From Streptomyces scabiei 87.22 (GTDB lineage: Bacteria; Actinomycetota; Actinomycetes; Streptomycetales; Streptomycetaceae), in contig NC_013929.1 of the NCBI RefSeq assembly GCF_000091305.1, forward strand, positions 2,976,001 through 3,040,000: 64,000 nt of DNA, given 5' to 3'. Of this stretch, positions 19,833 to 28,462 are shown piece after piece; positions within the stretch are counted from its first letter, which is position 1; every line of letters starts with the position of its first letter. The notes under the pieces were generated by a model. The model had not been told where the DNA came from and did not search any database. It saw only the letters and a list, made by a program, of their open reading frames with translations. Both the position numbers and the translations under genes were made by a program.

Positions 19833-19884
19833 GCCGGGCGACATCCGCTCGCCGGGGCCGCCCGGGCGGTGATCCACTGAGCCC

Positions 19885-20180
19885 ATGAGCCTGCTGGTGG
19901 AGGTCTTCGTCCGGGAGCCCGACGGCAGGCGGCGGATCCTCGACGTGCCCGACGACGGCTACCGCTCCGGCGGCTTCGAGTCGTGGCGTACGACGGTGCG
20001 GGGATCGGAGTTCGTGCGCTCGCTCGGCGCGCGCTTCCTGCCCGTGCCGGCGCGGGGGGCCTCTCCGTCGAGGCCGAGGACGTACCGGAGTTCCGGCGCG
20101 AGGTGACGCTGCCGCGCTCCCGGCTGGACGAGGTCATCCGCAAGGCCCTGGAGATCGGCGGCGGTGTCCTCGTCCGGTGA
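19885..20180 (+). pseudogene. Small conserved protein gene with an apparent -1 frameshift
   Basis: Reading from ATG 19885 gives a plausible start (SLLVEVFVREPDGRRRIL) that degenerates near 20055 into a Ser/Arg/Pro-rich tail with a stop at 20106. The frame one base earlier is coding-like from about 20060 (GLSVEAEDVPEFRREV, then LDEVIRKALEIGGGVLV) to a stop at 20180. Joined near the G-run at 20054-20059 they make one protein of about 98 residues. One missing base there explains both halves. This is either a genuine frameshift mutation or a sequencing error in the homopolymer. Function is unknown. Confidence 0.65.
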
Positions 20181-20194
20181 GCCCGCACACCGCG

Positions 20195-20234
20195 CCGCCG
20201 CCCCGGCGGGGCGGTTGCCCTGCCGGGGCGGCGG
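20195..20234. terminator. Hairpin terminator between the broken gene and glcP
   Basis: Perfect 13-bp stem CCGCCGCCCCGGC (20195-20207) with GCCGGGGCGGCGG (20222-20234), 14-nt loop, between two converging genes. Confidence 0.75.
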
Positions 20235-20295
20235 ACGGTTCGGGAAGAGGGGCTGCGGGGTGGTGGCCCCTCCCCCGGGCTCGTGGGAGGGGGCG

Positions 20296-21714
20296 TCAGC
20301 CCATCTCCTCCAGCGACTTGCCCTTCGTCTCCTTCACGAACCTGAGGACGAAGGGGATGGAGAGCGCGGCGAAGACCGTGTAGATCACGTAGGTCACCGA
20401 GAGGTTCCAGTCGGCCAGGGACGGGAAGCTGGCGGTGATGGCCCAGTTGGCGATCCACTGCGCAGAGGCGGCCACGCCCAGGGCGGCGGCGCGGAGCCGG
20501 TTCGGGAACATCTCGCCGAGCATGACCCAGACCACGACACCCCAGGAGAGGGCGAAGAAGAGGACGAAGACATGGGCGGCGATCAGGGCGACCCAGCCCT
20601 GGGTGGCGGGGAGCCTGCCGTCGACGAGGTCGAAGGAGAAGGCCCATGCCTCCAGCGCGAGGCCGACGACCATGCCGACGGAGCCGATGAGCGCGAGCGG
20701 CTTGCGGCCGATCCGGTCCACGAAGATCATCGCGACGACGGTGCCGACGATGTTGATGATCGAGGTCGTGAAGGAGTAGAAGAACGACTCGCTCGGGTCG
20801 ACGCCGACGGACTGCCACAGGGTCGCGGAGTAGTAGAAGGCGACGTTGATGCCGACGAACTGCTGGAAGACCGACAGTCCGATGCCGATCCAGACGATCG
20901 GCCGGAAGAGGAAGCTGCCGCCCAGCAGGTCCTTGAAGGTCGACTTGTGCTCGCGGCGCATGGCCGTCTCGATCTCGGCGACCCGGGCGTCCAGGTCGAC
21001 GTCCTTGCCCTCGACCTCGGCGAGCACCTCGCGGGCGCGCTCGTCCCTGCCGACGGAGATCAGGAAGCGCGGGGACTCGGGGATCGCGAAGGAGAGCAGG
21101 CCGTACAGGACGGCCGGGACGACCATGACACCGAGCATGATCTGCCAGGCCTCCAGGCCGAGCAGTTCACCGCGCTGGTCGCCGTCGGCGGCGTTCAGGA
21201 TGCCCCAGTTGACCAGCTGGGAGATGGCGATGCCGACGACGATCGCGGCCTGCTGGAACGAGCCGAGGCGTCCCCGGTAGGCGGGCGGGGCGACCTCGGC
21301 GATGTAGGCGGGGCCGATGACGGACGCCATGCCGATGGCGAAGCCGCCGACGATCCGCCAGAAGGCGAGGTCGTACAGCGCGAAGGGGAGCGCCGAGCCG
21401 ACGGCGCTGACCGTGAACAGGGCGGCCGCTATCTGCATGCACCGGATGCGGCCGATGCGGTCGGCTATCCGGCCGGCCGTGGCCGCGCCGACGGCGCAGC
21501 CGATGAGCGCGACGGCGATGACCTGGGCCAGGGCCGTGGAGCCGATGTCGTAGCGGTGCCGGATGGCTTCGACGGCGCCGTTGATCACGGCGCTGTCGTA
21601 GCCGAAGAGGAAACCGCCCATCGCGGCCGCCGCCGCGATGAAGATCACGTGTGAGAGATGGTCGGGCTGGCCTTCGCGCGCTCCTGACTGGGACGCCTGC
21701 GCTGTACTGGTCAC
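20296..21714 (-). CDS. glcP: Glucose permease, MFS sugar/proton symporter
   Basis: Major facilitator sugar porter of 472 residues with twelve predicted membrane helices. Diagnostic segments are FLFGYDSAVINGA, RIADRIGRI, PESPRFLI, the FQQFVGINVAFYYS sugar-binding segment and the C-terminal VKETKGKSLEEM. It corresponds in position (next to smc) and sequence type to GlcP1 of S. coelicolor, the main glucose transporter, which works with glucokinase rather than a PTS. GTG 21714 is chosen from the family N-terminus. It is monocistronic with a strong upstream promoter. Confidence 0.92.
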   Translation of the reverse strand: MTSTAQASQSGAREGQPDHLSHVIFIAAAAAMGGFLFGYDSAVINGAVEAIRHRYDIGSTALAQVIAVALIGCAVGAATAGRIADRIGRIRCMQIAAALFTVSAVGSALPFALYDLAFWRIVGGFAIGMASVIGPAYIAEVAPPAYRGRLGSFQQAAIVVGIAISQLVNWGILNAADGDQRGELLGLEAWQIMLGVMVVPAVLYGLLSFAIPESPRFLISVGRDERAREVLAEVEGKDVDLDARVAEIETAMRREHKSTFKDLLGGSFLFRPIVWIGIGLSVFQQFVGINVAFYYSATLWQSVGVDPSESFFYSFTTSIINIVGTVVAMIFVDRIGRKPLALIGSVGMVVGLALEAWAFSFDLVDGRLPATQGWVALIAAHVFVLFFALSWGVVVWVMLGEMFPNRLRAAALGVAASAQWIANWAITASFPSLADWNLSVTYVIYTVFAALSIPFVLRFVKETKGKSLEEMG

Positions 21715-21722
21715 GTGGGGGG

Positions 21723-21784
21723 ACCTTCCACTTTGAAGGTAAAGGCAACGTTCCAGAGACTATGCCTTCAAGTTTCTAAGTCAA
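21723..21784 (-). promoter_or_regulatory. glcP promoter and possible operator
   Basis: On the minus strand -35 TTGACT (21784-21779) and -10 TAGTCT (21762-21757) are 16 nt apart. Downstream of the -10 lies a perfect inverted repeat ACCTTC (21723-21728) / GAAGGT (21735-21740), a possible repressor site. Related CCTTCA and TTGAAGG copies lie inside the promoter. The regulator is not identifiable. Confidence 0.5.
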
Positions 21785-21926
21785 AAGGGGGATCGGGTAA
21801 GCGTCTATCGTGCTCCTGGGCGAGGAGTGGGGAGATTGAGTTCAAGTATTGAAGATGATGGGGTCCGTGTCACCGCAGGCGTGGGGAACCTCGCGACCGC
21901 CCTCGTCTACCCTCCGACCGGAACGG

Positions 21927-24900
21927 CTAACGCAGCCGCTGGCTGATGACCTTCGAGACGCCGTCGCCCTGCATCGACACGCCGTAGAGCGCGTCGGCGA
22001 CCTCCATCGTCCGCTTCTGGTGGGTGATCACGATCAGCTGCGACGCCTCCTGCAGCTCCTGCATGAGCCGGATCAGCCGCTGCAGATTGGTGTCGTCGAG
22101 TGCCGCTTCGACCTCGTCCATCACGTAGAACGGGCTGGGGCGGGCCTTGAAGATCGACACGAGCATCGCGACGGCGGTCAGCGACCGCTCACCGCCGGAG
22201 AGCAGCGACAGCCGCTTGACCTTCTTGCCCGGCGGCCTGGCCTCGACGTCCACCCCGGTGGTGAGCATGTTGTCCGGGTCGGTGAGGATCAGCCGCCCCT
22301 CCCCGCCGGGGAAGAGCCGCGAGAAGACGCCCTCGAACTCCCGTGCGGTGTCCCAGAACGCCTCGGTGAAGACCTGCTCGACCCGTTCGTCGACGTCCTT
22401 CACCACCTGGAGCAGATCGGCCCGGGTCTTCTTCAGGTCCTCCAGCTGCTCGCTGAGGAACTTGTGCCGCTCCTCCAGCGCCGCGAACTCCTCCAGCGCC
22501 AGCGGATTGACCTTGCCCAGCTGCTGGTACGCGCGCTCGGCCGCCCTGAGCCGCTTCTCCTGCTCGGCCCGGTGGAACGTCTTCGGCTGGTTGCGGGGGT
22601 GCTCCGGGTCCTCCGGCAGCTCCTCCCCCTCGGCGGGTGGCGACGGCGGTACGAGCTGGTCGGGCCCGTACTCCGCGATCAGCCCCTCCGGTTCGACGCC
22701 CAGCTCCTCCAGCGCCCTGGTCTCCAGCTGCTCGATCCGCATCCGCTTCTCGGCGCCGAGCACCTCGCCCCGGTGGACGGAGTCCGTCAGCTTGTCCATC
22801 TCGGCCTTGAGATCGCGCCCCTCGGCACGGGCCTGCGCGAGCTCCTGCTCCCGGCGCGCCTTGGCGGCGTCGGCGGCGGTGCGTTCCTCCTCCGCCCGGG
22901 CCTGGGAGACCTCGACATGGCCCAGCAGTTGGCGGGCACCGGACGCGACGGCCTCGGCGACGGCGGCCTCGTGCCGCAGCCGCGCCCTGCGCTGTTCGGC
23001 GCGCGCCCGCGCCTCGCGCTCGGCGCGCGCGGCCCGGTCGAGCGAGTCCGCGCGCCCCGCGAGCCCCTTGACCCGCTCCTCGTGCGTCCGCACCTGGAGC
23101 CGGGCCTCCATCTCCGTCTGCCGGGCGTTGGCCCCGTCCGCCGCGAGCCGGTCCCGTACGGAGGTGTCCGGCTCCTCCTCGACGGGCATCTCCTCGGCCA
23201 CCGCGAGCCGTTCGGCCAGCTCCTCCGCGTCCTCCACGGCCCTGTCGAGCGCGTCCTGGGCGCGTGCGGCGGCGGCCGCCGACCGTTCGGCCTCCCCGGC
23301 GGCGCCCCTCGCCTGCCCGGCCAGCCGTCCGAGCTGCTGGGCGACCGCGGACTTCTCCCGCTCGGCGGCCCGGCGGCGCTCGCCCAGCTCCTCCACGAGC
23401 GCGGCCCGGTCCCGCCGCGCCTCGACCGCGCCGCGCTGGACCTCGGCCAGCTCCTCGCACCGCACGGCCAGTTCCTCCAGCTCGGCCGCCGCCTCGTCGA
23501 CGGCGGCCTGCACCTCCAGCAGGCTCGGCGCCCCGGCCGAGCCGCCGTGGGCGAAGTGGGCCCCGAGCAGGTCGCCTTCGGCGGTGACCGCCGTGAGGTC
23601 CGGGCGCGCGTAGACGAGGGCTTCCGCGTCGTCGAGGGTGTCCACGACGACGATGCGGTGAAGGAGGCGGCGGACGGCGGGGGTGAGGTCGGAGGGGGTG
23701 CGGACCAGGTCGGCGGCGAAGCGTGCGGGAGGGGAGGCCGGAAGGGGCCGTCGTCCGTCCGCGGATCCGTCGTGGCCGGTCACGCCGTCCCCCGCGTCCT
23801 CCCTTCGGGGCGTCTCGGCCGGGTCGTCGGGTGCTCCCGCCAGCAGCAGGGCCGCACGGCCCGCGTCCTGTTTGCGCAGCAGACGGATCGCCTCGGCGGC
23901 CGAGGCCGGACTGGTCACGGCGATCGCGTCGGCCGCCGCGCCGAAGGCCGCCGCCAGGGCGACCTCGTGACCGGTGGCGACCGTGAGCAGTTCGGCCGCC
24001 GGACCCAGCACCCCTGCCAACCGGTCCTTCGCGGCGAGCAGCGCGCCCGTGCCGTCCTTGCGGCGCAGGCCCAGCGCGAGGGCCTCGTGGCGGGCCTGGG
24101 TGGCGGCGCGGCGTCGTTCGGCGGCGGTGGTGGCCTCCCGGGCGGCGGTGAGGGCGGACTCGGACTCGGCCAGGGCGCGCTTCGCGGCCTCGTGCCGCCC
24201 GGCCAGTTCGGAGTCGTCGGCGTCGAGGCCGTCGACCTCGGCCTTGAGCGCCTCGTACTCCTCCTGGGCGGTGACGGCACGCTCCTGTGCCTCGTCGCGG
24301 GCCGCGGCGAGCCGGTCGATCTCGGCCTGGGCGGAGGCCGCGCGGGAACGGGCCGCGTTGACCTGGCCGTTCAGCCGGGCGAGGCTCTCGCGGCGGTCGG
24401 CGATGGACCGGGCGACGTCCTTCAGCCGGCGTTCCTCGACCGTCAGTTCACGCTCCAGCTCGGCACGGTGCTCGACCGTGTCCTCCAGGGCGCGTTCGGC
24501 GGCCTCCAGGGCCGCTTCGAGTTCGGCCTCCTGTTCGCGGACGCGGGCGGCCTCGCGTTCCATGTCCTCGGGGTCGCGGCCGCGTCGCTCCTCGACCGGC
24601 ACGGAGGTGGCGCTCTTGACCCGGGCGTCGGCCAGGGAGACCGTGCCGCGCACCCGTTCGGCGAGCTGCGACAGCTCGTACCAGGTCTCCTGGGCCCGTT
24701 GGAGGCGCGGGGCCAGCCGGCGCACCTCGCCCTCCAGGTGCGCCTCCCGCTGGAGCGCCTTCTTCAGCTCGGTCTCGGCGGCCTCCTTGCGCTGTTTGAG
24801 CGCGGCCTCGTCGGCGACCTCGGTGCGCAGTGCCGCCCGGAGCCGTACGAGGTCGTCGGCCAGCAGCCGTAGCCGCGCGTCGCGCAGGTCCGCCTGGATG

Positions 24901-25550
24901 ACGGCGGCCCGGCGGGCCACGGCGGCCTGGCGGCCGAGGGGCTTGAGCTGGCGGCGGAGTTCGTCGGTGAGGTCCTGGACGCGGGCCAGGTTGGCCTGCA
25001 TGGCGTCCAGTTTCCGCAGCGCCTTCTCCTTGCGCTTGCGGTGCTTGAGGACACCGGCGGCCTCCTCGATGAAGGCGCGGCGGCCCATGGGGTCGGCGTG
25101 CAGGACGGAGTCCAGCCGGCCCTGGCCGACGATGACGTGCATCTCCCGGCCGATGCCGGAGTCGGAGAGCAGGTCCTGGATGTCGAGGAGGCGGCAGGTG
25201 TCACCGTTGATCTGGTACTCGCTGCCGCCGTTGCGGAACATGATCCGCGTGATCGTGACCTCGGAGTACTCGATGGGGAGGGCCCCGTCGGAGTTGTCGA
25301 TGGTCAGGGACACCTCGGCGCGGCCGAGCGGAGGGCGCCCGGTGGTGCCGGCGAAGATGACGTCCTCCATCTTGCCGCCGCGCAGGGACTTCGCGCCCTG
25401 TTCTCCCATGACCCAGCTGAGCGCGTCGACGACGTTGGACTTGCCCGAGCCGTTCGGTCCGACGACGCACGTGATGCCCGGCTCGAACCGGAGCGTGGTC
25501 GCCGACGCGAACGACTTGAACCCGCGGAGGGTCAGGGCCTTGAGGTGCAC
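21927..25550 (-). CDS. smc: Chromosome segregation ATPase Smc
   Basis: Condensin subunit of 1207 residues that organises and segregates the chromosome with ScpA/ScpB. The N-terminal head has Walker A GPNGSGKSN (31-39) and the Q-loop region. Two long coiled coils flank a hinge at roughly residues 510-680. The C-terminal head has the LLSGGERSLTAVAM signature and Walker B FYVMDEVEAALDD. The hinge contains a Pro/Asp/Gly-rich insertion (around 24 kb) that looks unstructured. The start is GTG 25550, giving HLKALTLRGFKSFAS; the 25 codons upstream are not Smc-like. In S. coelicolor loss of smc causes anucleate spores. Confidence 0.97.
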   Translation of the reverse strand: MHLKALTLRGFKSFASATTLRFEPGITCVVGPNGSGKSNVVDALSWVMGEQGAKSLRGGKMEDVIFAGTTGRPPLGRAEVSLTIDNSDGALPIEYSEVTITRIMFRNGGSEYQINGDTCRLLDIQDLLSDSGIGREMHVIVGQGRLDSVLHADPMGRRAFIEEAAGVLKHRKRKEKALRKLDAMQANLARVQDLTDELRRQLKPLGRQAAVARRAAVIQADLRDARLRLLADDLVRLRAALRTEVADEAALKQRKEAAETELKKALQREAHLEGEVRRLAPRLQRAQETWYELSQLAERVRGTVSLADARVKSATSVPVEERRGRDPEDMEREAARVREQEAELEAALEAAERALEDTVEHRAELERELTVEERRLKDVARSIADRRESLARLNGQVNAARSRAASAQAEIDRLAAARDEAQERAVTAQEEYEALKAEVDGLDADDSELAGRHEAAKRALAESESALTAAREATTAAERRRAATQARHEALALGLRRKDGTGALLAAKDRLAGVLGPAAELLTVATGHEVALAAAFGAAADAIAVTSPASAAEAIRLLRKQDAGRAALLLAGAPDDPAETPRREDAGDGVTGHDGSADGRRPLPASPPARFAADLVRTPSDLTPAVRRLLHRIVVVDTLDDAEALVYARPDLTAVTAEGDLLGAHFAHGGSAGAPSLLEVQAAVDEAAAELEELAVRCEELAEVQRGAVEARRDRAALVEELGERRRAAEREKSAVAQQLGRLAGQARGAAGEAERSAAAAARAQDALDRAVEDAEELAERLAVAEEMPVEEEPDTSVRDRLAADGANARQTEMEARLQVRTHEERVKGLAGRADSLDRAARAEREARARAEQRRARLRHEAAVAEAVASGARQLLGHVEVSQARAEEERTAADAAKARREQELAQARAEGRDLKAEMDKLTDSVHRGEVLGAEKRMRIEQLETRALEELGVEPEGLIAEYGPDQLVPPSPPAEGEELPEDPEHPRNQPKTFHRAEQEKRLRAAERAYQQLGKVNPLALEEFAALEERHKFLSEQLEDLKKTRADLLQVVKDVDERVEQVFTEAFWDTAREFEGVFSRLFPGGEGRLILTDPDNMLTTGVDVEARPPGKKVKRLSLLSGGERSLTAVAMLVSIFKARPSPFYVMDEVEAALDDTNLQRLIRLMQELQEASQLIVITHQKRTMEVADALYGVSMQGDGVSKVISQRLR

Positions 25551-25704
25551 GCCGCCGGACTCTACCTTCCGCCCTTGTCCCACTCCATGAACGCGCGGTT
25601 TCACACATGAACGTGCAGGGCACATCAGACGTTAAGGAGTATGAGGAAGTACGGGGGTTCTCGGGGGTTCGGGGAGACGTTCGGGGGACGGGGGAAAGAA
25701 AGAA

Positions 25705-25730
25705 GGGACGCCTCGAAGAGAAGGCGTCCC
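25705..25730 (-). terminator. Intrinsic terminator after the 66-residue gene
   Basis: Perfect 9-bp stem GGGACGCCT (25705-25713) / AGGCGTCCC (25722-25730) with an 8-nt loop. Read on the minus strand it is followed by a T-rich TTCTTTCTTTC run, a classical rho-independent form unusual for this genome. It lies about 74 nt past the stop at 25804. Confidence 0.85.
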
Positions 25731-25803
25731 TTGCAGATCTGACAACTTAGCGGCTGATACGGGCAGCCCAACCACTGCTGTCTGTCGTGGTGCGATGCAG
25801 TGA

Positions 25804-26004
25804 TCAGGTGAGCGCAGGCTCCGCCTGGCGTGCGTCGAGCTCCATGAGCGAATCGTGAGAAGCGGCAGCCGTCAGCGCGTCGTTCTCCGCCTGGATGCGT
25901 CCGAGCTCGGATTCCAGGTCCTGGACACGCTGCTGGAGCCGTCGCATCTCGGCGAGGAGTCGCGGGTCGGAGCCGCCGACGTAACCGAGAAGCGCCTTTG
26001 CCAT
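25804..26004 (-). CDS. Conserved 66-residue coiled-coil-like protein
   Basis: Short protein starting MAKALLGYVGGSDPRLLAEM, followed by a predicted amphipathic helix (RRLQQRVQDLESELGRIQAE) with heptad-spaced Leu/Val, then a short Ala/Ser tail. ATG 26004 is supported by a GGAGGA ribosome-binding site. I recognise it as a small protein common in actinobacterial genomes but know no function. The own terminator and a 130-nt leader indicate a separate, probably abundant mRNA. Confidence 0.8.
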   Translation of the reverse strand: MAKALLGYVGGSDPRLLAEMRRLQQRVQDLESELGRIQAENDALTAAASHDSLMELDARQAEPALT

Positions 26005-26405
26005 GATGGATGGTCCTCCACACTGAGTGACCGACCGAAGCGGTGTGGGTCGTGAGGGAATCGCACCCGCGATGCTTGGCACTGTTGAGTTTTTGCTGCC
26101 GTCTTCATGCCAAACAGCTAAGGTGCGCGGGGTTGCTTTTAGCGTCTCACCAAAAAGTTTGACGGTCAACACGATCACGCCCCGCAATGGCGGGCATCCC
26201 TGCGCCGCGCGGCCCTGAGCGGGCGACGCTGCGGCGGTTCGGGGACCTCTCCTGGCCGGCGGAGCGAGGGGATCATCGTCTCTTCGGAGACTGCCATGAC
26301 AATGTCGCCTTGGCAATCACCTGCACATTTCTGTTTTGTGCATGCTCCTGGCATATGCCGTTGGCGTGCATCTCGCCCGCGGTTCACCGGCCTCACGCGA
26401 GAGGG
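26005..26405. other. Intergenic region between the 66-residue gene and acylphosphatase
   Basis: 401 nt, locally AT-richer than its surroundings (26085-26175). On the minus strand TTGACC (26169-26164) and GACGCT (26146-26141), 17 nt apart, could form the promoter of the 66-residue gene, giving a leader of about 130 nt. A longer minus-strand reading frame covers this region but its residues look non-coding. No other gene is seen. Confidence 0.45.
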
Positions 26406-26687
26406 TCAGCGGATGGCGAAGCCGTCGTAGCCCCCGCGCGGTGTGTCCCAGATCTCGGTGACGCCGTCCACGCGCCCGGGCGTGTCGTCACCCAGAAGCC
26501 ATCCCAGAAGCCCCTCGCACGCCTCGCGGGGCCCCTCCGCGACGACCTGGACCCGTCCGTCCGCCAAATTGAGAGCAAAACCACTCAGGCCGCCGATCTC
26601 CAGCGCCCGAGCCCGCGTGAACCAGCGGAAACCCACCCCTTGCACCCGTCCACGCACCCAGGCGACCAGTCGTACATCCTCGCTCAT
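26406..26687 (-). CDS. acyP: Acylphosphatase
   Basis: A 93-residue hydrolase of acyl phosphates. The active-site signature [15 protein letters not shown] has the phosphate-binding Arg, and the conserved Asn lies in [17 protein letters not shown]. The length and start (ATG 26687) fit the family. It is usually found near smc in Streptomyces. The C-terminus ([11 protein letters not shown]) matches the family end. Confidence 0.95.
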   Translation of the reverse strand: MSEDVRLVAWVRGRVQGVGFRWFTRARALEIGGLSGFALNLADGRVQVVAEGPREACEGLLGWLLGDDTPGRVDGVTEIWDTPRGGYDGFAIR

Positions 26688-26815
26688 GCCTGCACGCTAA
26701 CGGGCCAATGTCCCACGGGTCTCTCCCTCCCCCGGCGCCATGCTGTACCGTCCCCACCCAATGAATCTCATATGAAACTCACTCCTTCGTGTGGGATTCG
26801 TGAAGGCGACGAACA

Positions 26816-26843
26816 CAACGTTGACAACATCCCCAACGTTGAC
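26816..26843 (+). promoter_or_regulatory. Directly repeated decamer upstream of the CAP-domain gene
   Basis: CAACGTTGAC occurs at 26816-26825 and again at 26834-26843, 18 nt start to start, 33-60 nt before the ATG. Each copy contains the palindrome AACGTT. This looks like a two-site regulator binding region; the regulator is unknown. Confidence 0.4.
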
Positions 26844-26876
26844 GCAGGACACAGCAAGGACGAGGAAGGCCAAGAC

Positions 26877-27878
26877 ATGGGACGCCACCGACGCTCCGCC
26901 GCCGGCCGCGCCGCCACGGGGGGCCGCGCCGCCGGGGTCACCGACATGGGCTTCGCTTCCGAAGAGCCCCACTACGGTCCGGAGAACCTGTACGGGTTCG
27001 CCGCGGTCCTGGAGGCCGACGCCCAGGCCGCCTCGCGCTCCGGAGGCTCGCGCCGCCGCAAGAAGCGGACCGTGACCCCCGTGAAGTCCAGCCTGCTCGG
27101 TGTGTCCGCCGCCGTGGCCCTCGGTACCGTCGCGGTGGCCACCGGGGTGCTCCCGGGGGGCGACAAGTACGCGGTCAGCGAGGGCGCCGGCAACGCGACC
27201 GTGGTGCCCGCCGGTTCGCCGACGGGTGCGGCGACCCAGCAGGGCGGCCTGGACGGCGCCGCGCCGGAGCAGCGCGAGGACGAGTCCACCAGCCGCGACG
27301 CCGAGCGTGAGGCCTCTCCCTCCGACGCCCCGGCACCCTCGACGACCCCCTCCGAGGAGACGCCGTCCGACGAGGCGGACAAGGGCTCGGGCTCCCAGAA
27401 GACCGAGAAGCCGTCCGGCAAGCCCACCAAGGAGCGGGGCAAGGAGAAGGACAAGGGCAACAACGGCAAGGACAAGACCTCTCCCGGGGAGATCTCCACC
27501 GAGACCCAGGCCGAGGCGGCGGTCCTCCTGCTCGTCAACGAGGAGCGGGCCAAGGCCGGCTGCAGCCCGGTCGCGGCCGACAGCGACCTGTCCCGTCTGG
27601 CCGAGACGTTCAGCGAGGACATGGCGCTGCGCAGCTTCTTCGACCACACGGACCCCGACGGCGCCGACCCCTGGGACCGTGCGGCCTCCCTCGGGATCAC
27701 CGGACTGGGCGGCGAGAACATCGCCCGCGGCCAGGCCACCGCCGAGGCGGTCATGGAGGCATGGATGAACAGCCCCGGCCACCGGGCGAACATCCTGAAC
27801 TGCGACTTCAAGACCCTCGGCGTCGGCGTCCACCTGGGCGACGGCGGACCGTGGTGGACCCAGGACTTCGGCTACTGA
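26877..27878 (+). CDS. CAP (SCP/PR1-like) domain extracellular protein
   Basis: A 333-residue exported or membrane-anchored protein. A basic N-terminal 70 residues is followed by one hydrophobic segment (about 71-91), then a long Ser/Thr/Pro/Lys/Glu-rich linker and a C-terminal CAP domain from about residue 210. CAP motifs seen are FFDHTDPDG, GGENIARGQATAE, MNSPGHRANILN and TLGVGVH. ATG 26877 has GGAAGG about 7 nt upstream. The frame remains open far upstream without coding character. Bacterial CAP proteins are secreted, with mostly unknown function. It is followed by no obvious operon partner. Confidence 0.88.
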   Translation: MGRHRRSAAGRAATGGRAAGVTDMGFASEEPHYGPENLYGFAAVLEADAQAASRSGGSRRRKKRTVTPVKSSLLGVSAAVALGTVAVATGVLPGGDKYAVSEGAGNATVVPAGSPTGAATQQGGLDGAAPEQREDESTSRDAEREASPSDAPAPSTTPSEETPSDEADKGSGSQKTEKPSGKPTKERGKEKDKGNNGKDKTSPGEISTETQAEAAVLLLVNEERAKAGCSPVAADSDLSRLAETFSEDMALRSFFDHTDPDGADPWDRAASLGITGLGGENIARGQATAEAVMEAWMNSPGHRANILNCDFKTLGVGVHLGDGGPWWTQDFGY

Positions 27879-27964
27879 GCCGTCTGGAACGCCTGAGGCA
27901 TCCGGGATGTGTGGGACGTCTGAGACGTAGGGGACGCCTGATGCGTCACCCGGGACGGCATTCG

Positions 27965-27979
27965 CTAACCGTGAGTTAG
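27965..27979. promoter_or_regulatory. Inverted repeat upstream of the HxlR-type regulator
   Basis: CTAAC (27965-27969) and GTTAG (27975-27979) flank a 5-nt spacer, 43-57 nt before the ATG of the HxlR gene. HxlR regulators often repress themselves, so this is a candidate operator. Confidence 0.35.
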
Positions 27980-28021
27980 TGCATTCTTCTGGTGAGCGCT
28001 GTGCCGGAGTATGCTCGGCGT

Positions 28022-28462
28022 ATGGAATCAGCCGCGCAGAGCGCCGTCACGCCCGCGCAGGCCGCCGCGGGCGCGGACTTCTCGAACCTCGACGAGCTGG
28101 CCTTCGACGTGTTCGCCAGGAACTGCCCCTCGCGGGGCACCCTGGAGCACGTCACGGGCCGCTGGGGCGGGCTCACGCTGGGCGCCCTGCACGACAGCTC
28201 GCTCCGCTTCAACGAGCTGCGGCGCCGGGTCGACGGCGTCAGCGAGAAGATGCTCTCCCAGACCCTGCACGCCCTGGAGCGCGACGGTCTGGTGCACCGC
28301 GAGGCCCAGCCCACCAACCCGCCGCGCGTCGACTACACCCTCACCCCGCTCGGCCGTGAGGTCTCCGAGCGGCTGCTGTCCCTCATCACGTTCGTGGAGG
28401 GCCGTATGGAGGACGTGCTCAGGGCCAGGGCGCGTTACGACGAGACGCGCGGGGCCCGCTGA
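28022..28462 (+). CDS. HxlR-family winged-helix transcriptional regulator
   Basis: A 146-residue regulator with the HxlR winged helix: [22 protein letters not shown], then [21 protein letters not shown] (recognition helix) and the wing [21 protein letters not shown]. One Cys near the domain start could be redox-sensing, as in related regulators. ATG 28022 is preferred; GTG 27992 is an alternative. Its 3' end overlaps the 3' end of mutM by 28 nt in opposite orientation. The target gene is not evident from the neighbours. Confidence 0.88.
   Translation: MESAAQSAVTPAQAAAGADFSNLDELAFDVFARNCPSRGTLEHVTGRWGGLTLGALHDSSLRFNELRRRVDGVSEKMLSQTLHALERDGLVHREAQPTNPPRVDYTLTPLGREVSERLLSLITFVEGRMEDVLRARARYDETRGAR

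Noticed and set aside
21849..24872. A 1007-codon open frame on the plus strand
   Set aside because: Antisense to smc; Leu/Gly/Arg-rich with no recognisable domain.
25625..26316. Minus-strand extensions around the 66-residue gene
   Set aside because: Residues upstream of ATG 26004 lack conserved character and cover an AT-rich promoter-like region; the ribosome-binding site supports the short start.
26761..26876. Upstream ATG (26773) for the CAP-domain protein
   Set aside because: It would add 35 residues covering the repeated decamers and lacks a good ribosome-binding site, whereas ATG 26877 has one.
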